From: Microbacterium aerolatum | GTDB lineage: Bacteria; Actinomycetota; Actinomycetes; Actinomycetales; Microbacteriaceae | NCBI RefSeq assembly: GCF_007988825.1 | Contig: NZ_BJUW01000015.1 | Location: forward strand, 1 to 64,000 | DNA length: 64,000 nt | Direction: 5' to 3' | Shown here: positions 24,322 to 35,103 of the stretch, piece by piece | Numbering within the stretch: position 1 is the first letter of the stretch | How the letters are laid out: each line of letters begins with the position of its first letter | Notes under the pieces: generated by a model | Databases searched by the model: none | Seen by the model: the letters and a program-made list of their open reading frames with translations, nothing else | Told to the model about the DNA's origin: nothing | Made by a program: the position numbers and the translations under genes

Positions 24322-27300
24322 GTGACTGTTCCCGGGATTCTGCGCGCCTTGGAAGAGGCGACTCTCTACCGCGACGCCCTCACCTGGGCGCAGACCGATG
24401 CCGACCTCGGGCTCGTCGACGGGCTCGACGCCCCGGCGATCGCCGGGCTCCTCGGCAAGCGCGCGAGCTCCGGGCATCCGGCATCCCTTCTCGTCATCGC
24501 GCCCACCGGGCGCCGTGCGGAGTCGCTCGCGCAGGCGCTGGGTTCCTTCATGCCGGATGCCGAGATCCTCAGTTTCCCCGCGTGGGAGACGCTGCCGCAC
24601 GAGCGCCTGAGCCCGAGCGCCGACACCGTCGGCCGCCGCCTGGACACGCTGCGCCGCATCACCACCTGGTCGGGCGAGCACCCGCTCATCGTCGTAGCCT
24701 CGGTCCGCGCGGCGCTGCAGCCGATCGCCGCCAACCTCGGCGACACCGCACCGCTCGCCCTCGCGCTCGGTGCCCGCGGCCTCGAGCTCGACAACGCGGT
24801 CGAGCAACTCGTCGAGCGTGCGTACACCCGCGTCGACATGGTGTCCCGCCGAGGCGAGTTCGCGCTGCGCGGCGGCATCCTCGACGTCTTCCCGCCGACC
24901 AGCGAGCACCCGTACCGCATCGAGTTCTTCGGCGACGAGATCGACCAGATCCGCGCCTTCTCCGTCGCCGACCAGCGCTCGCTGCCCGGCGATGTCGATC
25001 TCGTGGAACTCCCCGCGACCCGCGAGTTGCTGCTCACCGCCGAAGTCCGCGACAAGGCGCGCTCGCTCGTCGCCGGGTTCCCCGCGATCGCCGGGATGCT
25101 CGAGAAGATGGCCGAGGGGATCCCGGTCGAGGGCATGGAGTCGCTGCTGCCCGCAGTGGCCGGCCCACTCAAGTCCCTCGCCGAGTACTTCGCCCCCGGA
25201 ACGGCCGTGGCCCTCGTCGATCCGGAGCGCGCCAGCGCCCGTGCGCAGAGCCTCGGCGAGACGAACCGCGAGTTCCTGGATGCCGCGTGGAGCGCGGCGA
25301 CCTCCGGAGCATCCGCCCCGATCGACCTCGGCGCCGGAGACTTCCTCAGCGTCGCGCGCCTGCGCGAGATCGTCCACGAGCGAGAGGGCGTGTGGTGGCG
25401 GTTCAGTCCGTTCGCCACGGACGACGAGGATGCCGCGAACATCGACGCCTCGATCATCCCCTCGTTCCACGGCAACGTCGACGGCGCGATCGAGTTCGTC
25501 GCCGCGCGCCTGGCCGACCGCTGGCGCGTCGTGGTCGTGGCCTCCGGAACCGGACTCGTCGATCGCGCGAACGACGTGCTCTCCGATCGCGGGCTCGCCG
25601 CCCGCGCCGTCGAGTCCCTGATCGACCAGCCGGATGCCGGTGTCGCAACGCTCGTGCTCGGATCGCTCGAGTCCGGGTTCCAGGTGCCCGAGGCGAAGCT
25701 CGCCGTGCTCACCGACAACGAGTTCTACGGTCGCACGATCGGCGGCGACCAGCGCGTCGTCAAGAAACTCGCCTCCCGGCGCCGCAACGTCGTCGACCCG
25801 CTGCAGCTGAAGAACGGCGACCACGTCGTGCACGCCACGCACGGCATCGCGAAGTTCGTCGAGATGACGCAGCGCGAGGTCTCCACGGGCGGCCGCAACG
25901 CCACCAAGACGACCCGCGACTACCTCGTGCTCGAGTACGCGCCCTCGAAGCGCGGATACCCGGGCGACAAGCTCTACGTGCCCACCGACCAGCTCGACCT
26001 GCTGTCGAAGTACGTCGGCGGGGAAGCACCGACCCTGTCGAAGATGGGCGGCAGCGACTGGTCGGCGGCCAAGGGCAAGGCCCGCAAAGCGGTGCGCGAC
26101 ATCGCCGTGGAACTCGTCAAGCTCTACTCGGCGCGCATGGCCGCGAAGGGCTACGCCTTCGCGCCGGACACCCCATGGCAGCGCGAGCTCGAAGAGGCGT
26201 TCCCGTTCGCCGAGACGCAGGACCAGCTGCAGACGATCGACGAGATCAAGGCCGACATGGAGCGCGAGATCCCGATGGATCGCCTGCTGTCGGGCGACGT
26301 CGGCTTCGGCAAGACCGAGGTCGCCGTCCGTGCCGCCTTCAAGGCGATCCAGGACGGCAAGCAGGTCGCGATGCTCGTGCCCACGACGCTGCTGGTCAAG
26401 CAGCACCTGGAGACGTTCACCGAGCGCTTCGCCGGGTTCCCGGTCAAGGTGCGCCCGCTGTCGCGATTCCAGACCGACAAGGAAGCGCGTCTCACCCTCG
26501 AGGGCCTGCTGGACGGCTCGGTCGACATGGTCATCGGCACGCACCGGGTGCTCACCGATCAGGTGATGTTCAAAGATCTGGGGCTGCTCATCATCGACGA
26601 GGAGCAGCGCTTCGGCGTCGAGCACAAGGACCGGCTGAAGAAGCTGAAGACCAACGTCGACATCCTCGCCATGAGCGCCACCCCGATCCCGCGCACGCTG
26701 GAGATGGCGGTCACCGGCATCCGCGAGATGTCGACGCTCGCGACACCGCCGGAGGACCGGCATCCGATCCTCTCGTTCGTCGGTCCCCGCAGCGACAAGC
26801 AGATCGCGGCCGCGATCCGCCGCGAGATCCTGCGCGAGGGCCAGGTGTTCTTCGTGCACAACCGGGTGCAGTCGATTCAGCGGGTGGCCACAGAGCTCGC
26901 CGAACTCGTGCCGGAGGCGCGCATCGCCGTGGCGCACGGCCGGATGGGCGAGCATCAGCTTGAGCAGGTCGTCGATGACTTCTGGGAGCGCAAGTACGAC
27001 GTGCTCGTGTCGACCACGATCATCGAGACCGGTCTCGACATCTCCAACGCCAACACGATCATCATCGACAAGGCCGACAAGTACGGCCTGTCACAGCTGC
27101 ACCAGCTGCGCGGCCGTGTGGGGCGTGGCCGCGAGAGGGCGTACGCGTATTTCCTCTACGACGACTCGAAGCCGCTCAGCGAGACTGCCGCCGACCGCCT
27201 GCAGACCATCGCGATCAACAACGATCTCGGCTCGGGCATGCAGGTGGCGCTGAAGGATCTCGAGCTGCGCGGCGCGGGAAACATGCTCGGCGGCGAGCAG

Positions 27301-27837
27301 GCCGGCCACATCGCCGGGGTCGGATTCGACCTGTACCTGCGGATGATCGGCGAAGCCGTGGCGAACTTCCGCGGCGAGGACACCCAGGGCGACGTCGAGT
27401 TGCGGATGGAGATCCCGGTGGATGCGCGCATCCCCGAGACCTACATCGACAGCGAGCGGCTGCGCCTGGAGGCGTATCAGAAGCTGTCCGCTGCGGCGAC
27501 GCCCAGCGCGAAGGATGACGCGATCGACCTCGTCATCGAGGAGCTGACAGACCGGTACGGCACACCACCCGAAGAGGTCGAGGGGCTTGTGGCCGTCGCC
27601 CGTCTGCGCCGGCGCGCAGCGACGGCGGGGCTCACTGATGTCGTGGTCATGGGTTCGAACCTGCGGGTCGCGCCCGCGCGCCTCGAGGACTCGATGAAGG
27701 TGCGGCTCCAGCGGCTGTACCCGAAGGCGAAGCTCGTCGCCGGGGGAGAGTCGCTGCTCGTTCCGCTGCCGGAGGACGTCACGATCCTCGAGTGGGTCTC
27801 GCAGCTGCTCACCGCGCTGTTCCCCGAGCCGGTCTAG
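24322..27837 (+). CDS. mfd: Transcription-repair coupling factor
   Basis: The 1171-residue Mfd removes RNA polymerase stalled at lesions and recruits UvrA. Domains in order: UvrB-homology region (about 20-340), the RNA polymerase-interacting domain (about 480-560, around NGDHVVHATHGIAKF), RecG-like translocase lobes (Walker A GDVGFGKTEVA near 658, Walker B IIDEEQRFG, motif III SATPIPRTLEMA, motif VI LHQLRGRVGRG), and the C-terminal autoinhibitory domain. A TAAGCT box 8 nt before the GTG start suggests a leaderless message. Confidence 0.97.
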   Translation: MTVPGILRALEEATLYRDALTWAQTDADLGLVDGLDAPAIAGLLGKRASSGHPASLLVIAPTGRRAESLAQALGSFMPDAEILSFPAWETLPHERLSPSADTVGRRLDTLRRITTWSGEHPLIVVASVRAALQPIAANLGDTAPLALALGARGLELDNAVEQLVERAYTRVDMVSRRGEFALRGGILDVFPPTSEHPYRIEFFGDEIDQIRAFSVADQRSLPGDVDLVELPATRELLLTAEVRDKARSLVAGFPAIAGMLEKMAEGIPVEGMESLLPAVAGPLKSLAEYFAPGTAVALVDPERASARAQSLGETNREFLDAAWSAATSGASAPIDLGAGDFLSVARLREIVHEREGVWWRFSPFATDDEDAANIDASIIPSFHGNVDGAIEFVAARLADRWRVVVVASGTGLVDRANDVLSDRGLAARAVESLIDQPDAGVATLVLGSLESGFQVPEAKLAVLTDNEFYGRTIGGDQRVVKKLASRRRNVVDPLQLKNGDHVVHATHGIAKFVEMTQREVSTGGRNATKTTRDYLVLEYAPSKRGYPGDKLYVPTDQLDLLSKYVGGEAPTLSKMGGSDWSAAKGKARKAVRDIAVELVKLYSARMAAKGYAFAPDTPWQRELEEAFPFAETQDQLQTIDEIKADMEREIPMDRLLSGDVGFGKTEVAVRAAFKAIQDGKQVAMLVPTTLLVKQHLETFTERFAGFPVKVRPLSRFQTDKEARLTLEGLLDGSVDMVIGTHRVLTDQVMFKDLGLLIIDEEQRFGVEHKDRLKKLKTNVDILAMSATPIPRTLEMAVTGIREMSTLATPPEDRHPILSFVGPRSDKQIAAAIRREILREGQVFFVHNRVQSIQRVATELAELVPEARIAVAHGRMGEHQLEQVVDDFWERKYDVLVSTTIIETGLDISNANTIIIDKADKYGLSQLHQLRGRVGRGRERAYAYFLYDDSKPLSETAADRLQTIAINNDLGSGMQVALKDLELRGAGNMLGGEQAGHIAGVGFDLYLRMIGEAVANFRGEDTQGDVELRMEIPVDARIPETYIDSERLRLEAYQKLSAAATPSAKDDAIDLVIEELTDRYGTPPEEVEGLVAVARLRRRAATAGLTDVVVMGSNLRVAPARLEDSMKVRLQRLYPKAKLVAGGESLLVPLPEDVTILEWVSQLLTALFPEPV

Positions 27838-27868
27838 ACCGCGAGCTGATCCGGCGCCGGGATGACCG

Positions 27869-27955
27869 GTGCACAACTTCGGCTGCCGGACGCGACGCGG
27901 CGGGCTGCAGAGAGGATGCCGCGGCATTTCGGCCGCGGCATCCGAAGTCGTGCAC
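27869..27955. repeat. Nested palindrome after mfd
   Basis: Outer arms of 14 nt (27869-27882 and 27942-27955, GTGCACAACTTCGG with one mismatch) enclose an inner perfect 12-bp hairpin (27914-27925 with 27932-27943). The inner right arm overlaps the outer right arm by two bases, so the two stems compete at their edge. It may terminate mfd or be a palindromic repeat. It fills most of the space before the next gene. Confidence 0.7.
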
Positions 27956-27985
27956 GGCGGCGCCGCGCCGGACTAGTCTGGCGGC

Positions 27986-28582
27986 ATGTTGTACGAGCAC
28001 CTCGGGGCTCGGCCCCGCGTCCATGACACCGCCGTCATCGCGCCGACCGCCGTCATCTCCGGCGATGTCGAGATCGGACCGAACTGCCAGGTGCTGCACG
28101 GCGCCGTGATCACCGCCGAGGGCGGACCGATCACGCTCGGCGAGCACGTGATCGTGATGGAGAACGCGCTGATCCGTGCCACCGCCGCCAACGCCGTGCA
28201 CATCGGCGATCACACGCTCGTGGGCACTCTGGCGAGCATCGCCGGCGCGACGGTCGGGGAAGAGGTGTTCTTCGCCTCGGGAGCACGTGTCTTCAACGGA
28301 TCGATCGTCGGCCCGCGCTGCGAGATCCGTGTCAACGCGATCGTGACGCGCCGCGCCGTGCTGCCCGAGGGCACCGTCGTGCCGATCGGGTGGGTGGCCG
28401 CAGGCGACCCGGTGCAGCTGTTCTCGCCGGATCGGGCCGACGAGATCGCTGCCGCGCAGCCGGACCTGGATTTCCCCGGACACGTGTTCGGGGTCGACCG
28501 CGACACCCCGGATCTGATGGTGCAGCTGACCGAGCGATACGGCTCATCGCTCGCGCGGCACGCGGACGACCACGCGGTCTGA
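27986..28582 (+). CDS. Gamma-class carbonic anhydrase-like hexapeptide protein
   Basis: A 198-residue left-handed beta-helix protein of the gamma carbonic anhydrase/YrdA/PaaY group. It shows repeated hexapeptides (DVEIGPNCQV, ITLGEHVIV, EVFFASGARVFNG) with histidines at HGAVIT, near AVHIGDH and in the strand between, where the trimer's zinc sites lie. Many members are acyl-CoA-related or of unknown activity, so carbonic anhydrase function is not assured. TAGTCT lies 6 nt before the ATG, suggesting a leaderless transcript. Confidence 0.82.
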   Translation: MLYEHLGARPRVHDTAVIAPTAVISGDVEIGPNCQVLHGAVITAEGGPITLGEHVIVMENALIRATAANAVHIGDHTLVGTLASIAGATVGEEVFFASGARVFNGSIVGPRCEIRVNAIVTRRAVLPEGTVVPIGWVAAGDPVQLFSPDRADEIAAAQPDLDFPGHVFGVDRDTPDLMVQLTERYGSSLARHADDHAV

Positions 28583-28588
28583 GCAGGC

Positions 28589-28800
28589 TTCGACTCGCTC
28601 CGCTCGCTCAGCCCGTTTCGTCTTCGGCGGCTTCGCCGCCTCCGCTCAACGACCCGCGTGGGACTGTCATCTCGCAGGTCGACGACCCGCGGGGGACTGT
28701 CATCCCGCAGCTCAACGACCCGCGGGGTCAATGTTCCGCGGGTCGTTGAGCGAGCGCAGCGAGACGAAACGGGCTGAGCGATGAGCGCAGCGAAGAGTCG
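28589..28800. repeat. REP-like cluster with 33-bp tandem repeat and long hairpin
   Basis: An intergenic cluster. An inverted copy of the GTCGTTGAGCGA family lies at 28589-28622. Then come 2.6 tandem copies of a 33-bp unit (starts 28645, 28678, 28711; each contains CGACCCGCG and GGGACTGTCATC). The last tandem copy forms a perfect 15-bp stem (28711-28725 with 28736-28750) with the next forward copy of the REP family. Nothing coding is seen here. Confidence 0.82.
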
Positions 28801-28826
28801 ATGCCGCCCCCGACGAAGCGACTAGC

Positions 28827-30275
<1,449 letters not shown>

Positions 30276-30315
30276 TCACTTTACCCCGGGGATTTCCGGG
30301 GCGCCGACACGGGGA

Positions 30316-33012
30316 TCATCCGGTGTTCTGCAGGCCCGCTGCGACGCCGCTGACCGAGAGCAGCAGCAGGCGGCGCTGCTCTTCGTCGGCTCCCGAGCCT
30401 TCGGCCGGGATGGATGCCGCCGAGCGCAGCTCGCGCAGGGCGCGCAGCTGCAGCAGCGAGAGCGCGTCGACGTACGGGCTGCGCAGGGCGACGGCCCGCT
30501 GCAGGATCGGCTTGTTCTCGAGCAGGCCGGTTCCGCCGGTGAGACGGATGACCCACTCCTTGGTGAGGGCGAGCTCGTCGAGCACGAGCTGGGCGAGATC
30601 GTCGCGGTCGCCGAGGGCGAGGTAGCGGCGGGCGATCCGCTCGTCGGTCTTCGCAAGGCTCATGGCGACGTTGTCGATCATGGTGTGCAGCAGCGGCCAC
30701 TCGCGGTACGCCTCCTGCAGCAGTGCCTCGTCGCCGACGGCCTCCAGCGCCGTCCCGAGGCCGAACCAACCGGCGAGGTTGATGCGCGCCTGCGTCCACG
30801 CGAACACCCACGGGATGGCGCGCAGATCCTCCAGCGATTCCACCGACAGGCCGCGGCGTGCCGGGCGGGAGCCGAGGGCGAGCAGCCCGATCTCCTCCAT
30901 CGGGGTCACGGTGGCGAACCAGGGGGCGAAGCCGTCGGCCTTCACGAGCTGGAAGAACCGTTCGCGGGACGCGGCATCCATCGTCTCGGCGACGTGCGCG
31001 AAACGTGCGGCGGCGCCGCTGGTGCGCTCCTCGACGCTCGGCGACGACGCGAGCAGCGTGGCTGCGGCGACCTGGTCGATGTGCCGCATCGCGATCGCCG
31101 GCTCGCCGTAGCGGGCGAAGATGACCTCGCCCTGCTCGGTGAGCTTGAAGCGCCCGTCGACGGAGTGCGGCGGCTGGGCGAGGATCGCCGAGTTCGCCGG
31201 TCCGCCGCCGCGTCCGAGAGCGCCGCCGCGGCCGTGGAACTGCGTCAGCTCGATGTCGGCGTCCTTCGCCCACAGGGCGATCTTCTCCTGCGCCTCGTAC
31301 AGCGCGAGGGTCGCGGCCACGGGGCCGACGTCCTTCGACGAGTCGGAGTAGCCGAGCATGACTTCCATGCGGTTGCCGGTCTCGTCGAGTCGGCGGCGGA
31401 ACTCGGGGTGGGTGACGACCTCGGCGAGGATGCCCGGGGCGGCCTGCAGGTCGGCGAACGTCTCGAACAGCGGTACGACGTCGAGCACGGGGGCGTCATC
31501 GCCGAGCGCGTGGCGGGCGAGACGGCGAACGTTGACGAGGTCCTCCGCCGAGGTGGTGAACGAGACGACATAGCGTCCGGCGGCGCGCAGGCCGTAGGTG
31601 CGCTGGATCTCGGCGATCGCGCGGAAGACCTCGAGCACCTCGAGCGTCTTCTCGCTCAGTTCGCCGCCGGCCTCGAGCTCGGCGAGCGCCTCGCGGTGCA
31701 CCTGGGAGTGCTGCCGGACCTCGAGCTCGGTGAGATGGAAGCCGTACGTCTCCACCTGCCAGATCAGGTGCTGGATGCCGCCGAACGCATGCCGCTTCGC
31801 GCCGGATGCCGCAAGCGAAGTCTGCACGGCGCGCAGGTCGCTGAGAAGCTCCTCCGGTGCGGAGTAGCCGCTTGGCGTGTGCAGGCGGGTGGCGGCGACC
31901 CGGTTCGCGAATGCGAGTACGACACGGCGGTGCGGTTCCTCGGGGGAGCGTGCGGCGATCTCCTCGGCGAGCTCCGGATGCGCGGAGGAGAACGCCTCCC
32001 ACAGCATGATTACGTCCGCGCTGGGCGGGGTGCTCTCGGCATCCAGCGTGAGCGTGCGGCCGATCCGCTCGATGGCGCGCTCGAGGCCGCGCAGCACGTG
32101 GTCGGCGGCGATCTGCGCGGCCTCCCTGGTGACGGACGCGGTCACGAACGGGTTTCCGTCGCGGTCGCCGCCGACCCAGGATCCGATGCGCACGAACGCG
32201 GGGACGACCGGCGCGCTCGCACCGGACTGCTCGCCGCGCAGGGCGTCGTCGATGCGGCGGTACACGTGCGGGACGGTGGTGAACAGCGTCTCGTCGAACA
32301 CCGACATGACCGTGCGGACCTCGTCGGTCGGCGACGGCTTCTGCGCGCGCAGGGGAGCGGTGCGCCAGAGCGTGTCGACCTCCTCCAGCATGCGGCGGCG
32401 TGCGCGGTGCTGTTCGGCGCCGCCCTCGCTGGACGCGTCGTGGGCGGTGAGCAGCTCCGAGAGACGGCGGATGCTGGTCGACACCGCACGTCGCCGCGCC
32501 TCGGTGGGGTGCGCCGTGAAGACGGGGTGGAAGCGCAGACCCGACAGACGTCGCCGCGCTTCGTCGTCGCCGACCTCGCCGCGCAGCTGCGCGTATGCCG
32601 CGGCCACGGTGTCGGCGGCATCCTCACGGCCCGGCCGGCCGGCGCGCTCGCGCAGGATCCGCACCCGCTGGTGCTCCTCGGCGAGGTTCACGAGGTGGAA
32701 GTAACAGGTGAACGCCCTGGCGACCTCGTCGGCGCGGGCGACCGTGAACGACTCGGCGATCTCGGCCGCGCGTTCGAACGCCTCGGCACTCTCGGCCTCG
32801 TACGCCTGGATCGTCGCCAGGCGCAGGCGCTCGACGTCTTCGAAGAGTCCGGGGCTGCCGCACTCCTGCAGCACCTGTCCGAGAAGTCCGCCGAGCATGC
32901 GCACATCGGCGCGCATCTCATCGGGTGTGCCCCGCCCGGCTTCGAACCGTCCGATGACGCGGATGGCCTCGGTGTTCGTGGGCTCTGTGTAGGTCGGCTC
33001 CGTGGTCATCAT
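30316..33012 (-). CDS. ppc: Phosphoenolpyruvate carboxylase
   Basis: An 898-residue PEP carboxylase, the anaplerotic enzyme making oxaloacetate from PEP and bicarbonate. Catalytic motifs: FTAHPTEARRR (about 150), GYSDSSKDVGP (about 540), and FHGRGGALGRGGGP (about 585). The C-terminus ends in QNTG, as in other PEPCs (allosteric aspartate site). Two ATGs in a row (33012, 33009): a TAACCT box just upstream favours a leaderless message starting at the second. It is divergent from nhaA. Confidence 0.97.
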   Translation of the reverse strand: MMTTEPTYTEPTNTEAIRVIGRFEAGRGTPDEMRADVRMLGGLLGQVLQECGSPGLFEDVERLRLATIQAYEAESAEAFERAAEIAESFTVARADEVARAFTCYFHLVNLAEEHQRVRILRERAGRPGREDAADTVAAAYAQLRGEVGDDEARRRLSGLRFHPVFTAHPTEARRRAVSTSIRRLSELLTAHDASSEGGAEQHRARRRMLEEVDTLWRTAPLRAQKPSPTDEVRTVMSVFDETLFTTVPHVYRRIDDALRGEQSGASAPVVPAFVRIGSWVGGDRDGNPFVTASVTREAAQIAADHVLRGLERAIERIGRTLTLDAESTPPSADVIMLWEAFSSAHPELAEEIAARSPEEPHRRVVLAFANRVAATRLHTPSGYSAPEELLSDLRAVQTSLAASGAKRHAFGGIQHLIWQVETYGFHLTELEVRQHSQVHREALAELEAGGELSEKTLEVLEVFRAIAEIQRTYGLRAAGRYVVSFTTSAEDLVNVRRLARHALGDDAPVLDVVPLFETFADLQAAPGILAEVVTHPEFRRRLDETGNRMEVMLGYSDSSKDVGPVAATLALYEAQEKIALWAKDADIELTQFHGRGGALGRGGGPANSAILAQPPHSVDGRFKLTEQGEVIFARYGEPAIAMRHIDQVAAATLLASSPSVEERTSGAAARFAHVAETMDAASRERFFQLVKADGFAPWFATVTPMEEIGLLALGSRPARRGLSVESLEDLRAIPWVFAWTQARINLAGWFGLGTALEAVGDEALLQEAYREWPLLHTMIDNVAMSLAKTDERIARRYLALGDRDDLAQLVLDELALTKEWVIRLTGGTGLLENKPILQRAVALRSPYVDALSLLQLRALRELRSAASIPAEGSGADEEQRRLLLLSVSGVAAGLQNTG

Positions 33013-33087
33013 TCGAGGTTAGCCGCGCCGCAGAGGCCCTCCCGACCACGTGACGCATCGTGACTGCCCGGGCATAGCATGGAGCGG

Positions 33088-34254
33088 ATGTCTGACTCCC
33101 GAAACCTCCTGCGAACGCAGCAGTTCCCCGCAGTCCTGCTGCTTCTCGCGGCGGCCCTCGGGCTGCTGCTGGCGAACCTCCCGACCCACGGACCGATCGC
33201 CGCAGTGCTGGACTTCCACATCGCCGTCCCGGGGACCGGCATCGACCTCTCGGTCGCGCACTGGATCTCTGACGGACTTCTCGCGATCTTCTTCTTCGTC
33301 GTGGCGATGGAGCTGCAGTACGAGCTCACCCGCGGCGATCTCAGTTCGTTCCGCAAGGCGCTGCAGCCGGCGATCGCCGCGGCCGGCGGCGTGCTCGTGC
33401 CGATCATCATCTACCTCGTGATCGCGGGCGGCGAGGCGACGGCATCCGGCTGGCCCATCCCGACCGCGACCGACATCGCATTCGCGCTCGGAGTGCTCGC
33501 CGTGTTCGGCAAGGGCCTGCCCACGGCCGTGCGCGTGTTCCTGCTGGCGCTCGCCATCCTCGACGACATCATCGGCATCATCTTCATCGCCGTGCTGTTC
33601 GCGCACGACCTGAACTGGATCTATCTCGTGCTCGCCGTCGTCGGCGTCGTCGCCTTCGGGATCCTCTCGCGGATGCTGCCCGTCAAGCACTCGTGGCTCG
33701 TCATCGTCGCGATGGTCGTCGTCGGCGTGCTGGTGTGGGCGCTGATGCTGCTCTCCGGCATCCACGCGACGATCGCCGGCGTCATGCTCGGCCTCGCGAT
33801 CGCGCAGTCGCCGTCGATGCGCGCCCGCCACGTGCTCGAGCCGTGGGTGAACGGCGGCATCCTGCCGATCTTCGCGTTCGCCGCGGCCTTCGTCGTGATC
33901 CCCGCGGTCTCGCCCACCCAGCTCTCGCCGGCGTTCTTCGGCATCGCGATCGCGCTGCCGGTCGGCAAGATCATCGGCATCACCCTGTTCGGCTGGATCG
34001 CGCTCCGGATCGGGAAGAAGGAGAAGGCTCCGACCCTCACGATCATGGATCTGGTGGCGGCCGGGACGCTCGGCGGCATCGGCTTCACGGTGTCGCTGCT
34101 GCTCGCGAACCTCGCCTTCGCCGGCGATGCCGCCACCCGCGATCAGGCGATCCTCGGTGTGCTGGTCGGCTCGCTGATCGCGCTCGTCCTGTCGGGGATC
34201 ATCGTCACGTCGCGGGCGGCGTGGCACCGCAGGGTCACGGCGGCCAGTTCCTGA
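33088..34254 (+). CDS. nhaA: Na+/H+ antiporter NhaA
   Basis: A 388-residue NhaA-type antiporter that exports sodium in exchange for protons. The functional aspartates are in PTATDIAFALGVLA (about 130) and ILDDIIGII (about 160); about eleven hydrophobic helices are visible, and the C-terminal GGIGFTVSLLLANLAF is characteristic. An in-frame ATG at 33079 exists, but a -10-like TAGCAT (33075-33080) overlaps it and would start a leaderless transcript at the ATG at 33088, which I therefore prefer. Confidence 0.95.
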   Translation: MSDSRNLLRTQQFPAVLLLLAAALGLLLANLPTHGPIAAVLDFHIAVPGTGIDLSVAHWISDGLLAIFFFVVAMELQYELTRGDLSSFRKALQPAIAAAGGVLVPIIIYLVIAGGEATASGWPIPTATDIAFALGVLAVFGKGLPTAVRVFLLALAILDDIIGIIFIAVLFAHDLNWIYLVLAVVGVVAFGILSRMLPVKHSWLVIVAMVVVGVLVWALMLLSGIHATIAGVMLGLAIAQSPSMRARHVLEPWVNGGILPIFAFAAAFVVIPAVSPTQLSPAFFGIAIALPVGKIIGITLFGWIALRIGKKEKAPTLTIMDLVAAGTLGGIGFTVSLLLANLAFAGDAATRDQAILGVLVGSLIALVLSGIIVTSRAAWHRRVTAASS

Positions 34255-34291
34255 CGGACACAAGGTTCCTGACGACCACGAGGGGGATGCG

Positions 34292-34954
34292 ATGACCGAC
34301 TCCGATGCGCTGCGAGCGGCGGCCGAGACGATGCGGGCGGTGCGCGAGCGCTGCGTGTGGTCGCAGCAGATCACGCACCGCGACCTCGTGCCGTACCTCA
34401 TCGAGGAGTCGCACGAGGTGATCGACGCCGTCGAGACGGGGGACAGGGCGGAGCTGCGCGAGGAGCTCGGCGATCTGCTCTGGCAGGTGCTGTTCCACGC
34501 GGCGATCGCCGCCCAGGATCCGGACGATCCGTTCGACATCGACGACGTGGCCGAGACGCTCACCGAGAAGATGGTCCGCCGGCATCCGCATGTTTTCGGC
34601 GACGAGGTCGCGAACACGCCCGAAGAGGTTCTCGTGCACTGGAACGCCGCGAAGGCGGCCGAGAAGCGCACCCGCACCAGTGTGCTCGACGGCGTCCCGC
34701 GAGGGATGCCGGCACTCGCGCTCGCGCAGAAGGTGCTCGGCAGAGCGGCACGGGTCGGGGCGGGCGCCGACGTCGCGCTCGCCGCGCACGACGCCGCGGA
34801 GATCGGTGCGGCACCGGAGTCGGAGGAGGAGCTCGGCGACCTGCTGCTGACGCTCACCGCCACCGCCAGGGCGAACGGCTGGGACGCCGAGCGCGCGCTG
34901 CGCGAACGCCTGCGCACGCTGGAGGACGAGGTCCGCACGGCCGAGGCCGGCTGA
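34292..34954 (+). CDS. mazG: MazG nucleoside triphosphate pyrophosphohydrolase
   Basis: A 220-residue MazG. The N-terminal domain carries the EExxE metal motifs (EESHEVIDAVE near residue 43 and EELGDLLWQVLFH near residue 57), and the C-terminal half is a degenerate second copy (EEELGDLLLTLTA). It hydrolyses NTPs to NMP and pyrophosphate, cleaning oxidised or deaminated nucleotides from the pool. A strong AGGGGG ribosome site precedes the ATG. In mycobacteria it also lies between mfd and eno. Confidence 0.93.
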   Translation: MTDSDALRAAAETMRAVRERCVWSQQITHRDLVPYLIEESHEVIDAVETGDRAELREELGDLLWQVLFHAAIAAQDPDDPFDIDDVAETLTEKMVRRHPHVFGDEVANTPEEVLVHWNAAKAAEKRTRTSVLDGVPRGMPALALAQKVLGRAARVGAGADVALAAHDAAEIGAAPESEEELGDLLLTLTATARANGWDAERALRERLRTLEDEVRTAEAG

Positions 34955-34972
34955 CCGATCTCCCCGATCCCC

Positions 34973-35053
34973 GGAAAACCCAGACGATTCGGCGTGTCGA
35001 CGGCGTGGTGCGCCTCGACACGCCGTCGACACGCCAGCTGGTCCGGGTTTTCC
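34973..35053. repeat. Large nested palindrome between mazG and hisS
   Basis: Outer arms GGAAAACCC (34973-34981) and GGGTTTTCC (35045-35053) enclose a perfect 17-bp stem (34991-35007 with 35019-35035) with an 11-nt loop. It lies between the mazG stop and the hisS start. It could be the mazG terminator, or a mobile palindromic element. Confidence 0.8.
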
Positions 35054-35103
35054 CACTCGATGCGACGGCACATGCTGACAGCGACACCTGGAAAGATGGA
35101 TGC

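Noticed and set aside
24172..26955. A very long open frame on the minus strand opposite mfd
   Set aside because: It is the high-GC mirror of the mfd coding frame: composition is rich in arginine, histidine and glycine with no motif, and mfd itself is complete and well supported.
28645..28730. CRISPR-like 33-bp tandem repeat
   Set aside because: The units abut with no spacers, and one end forms a REP hairpin; no cas genes.
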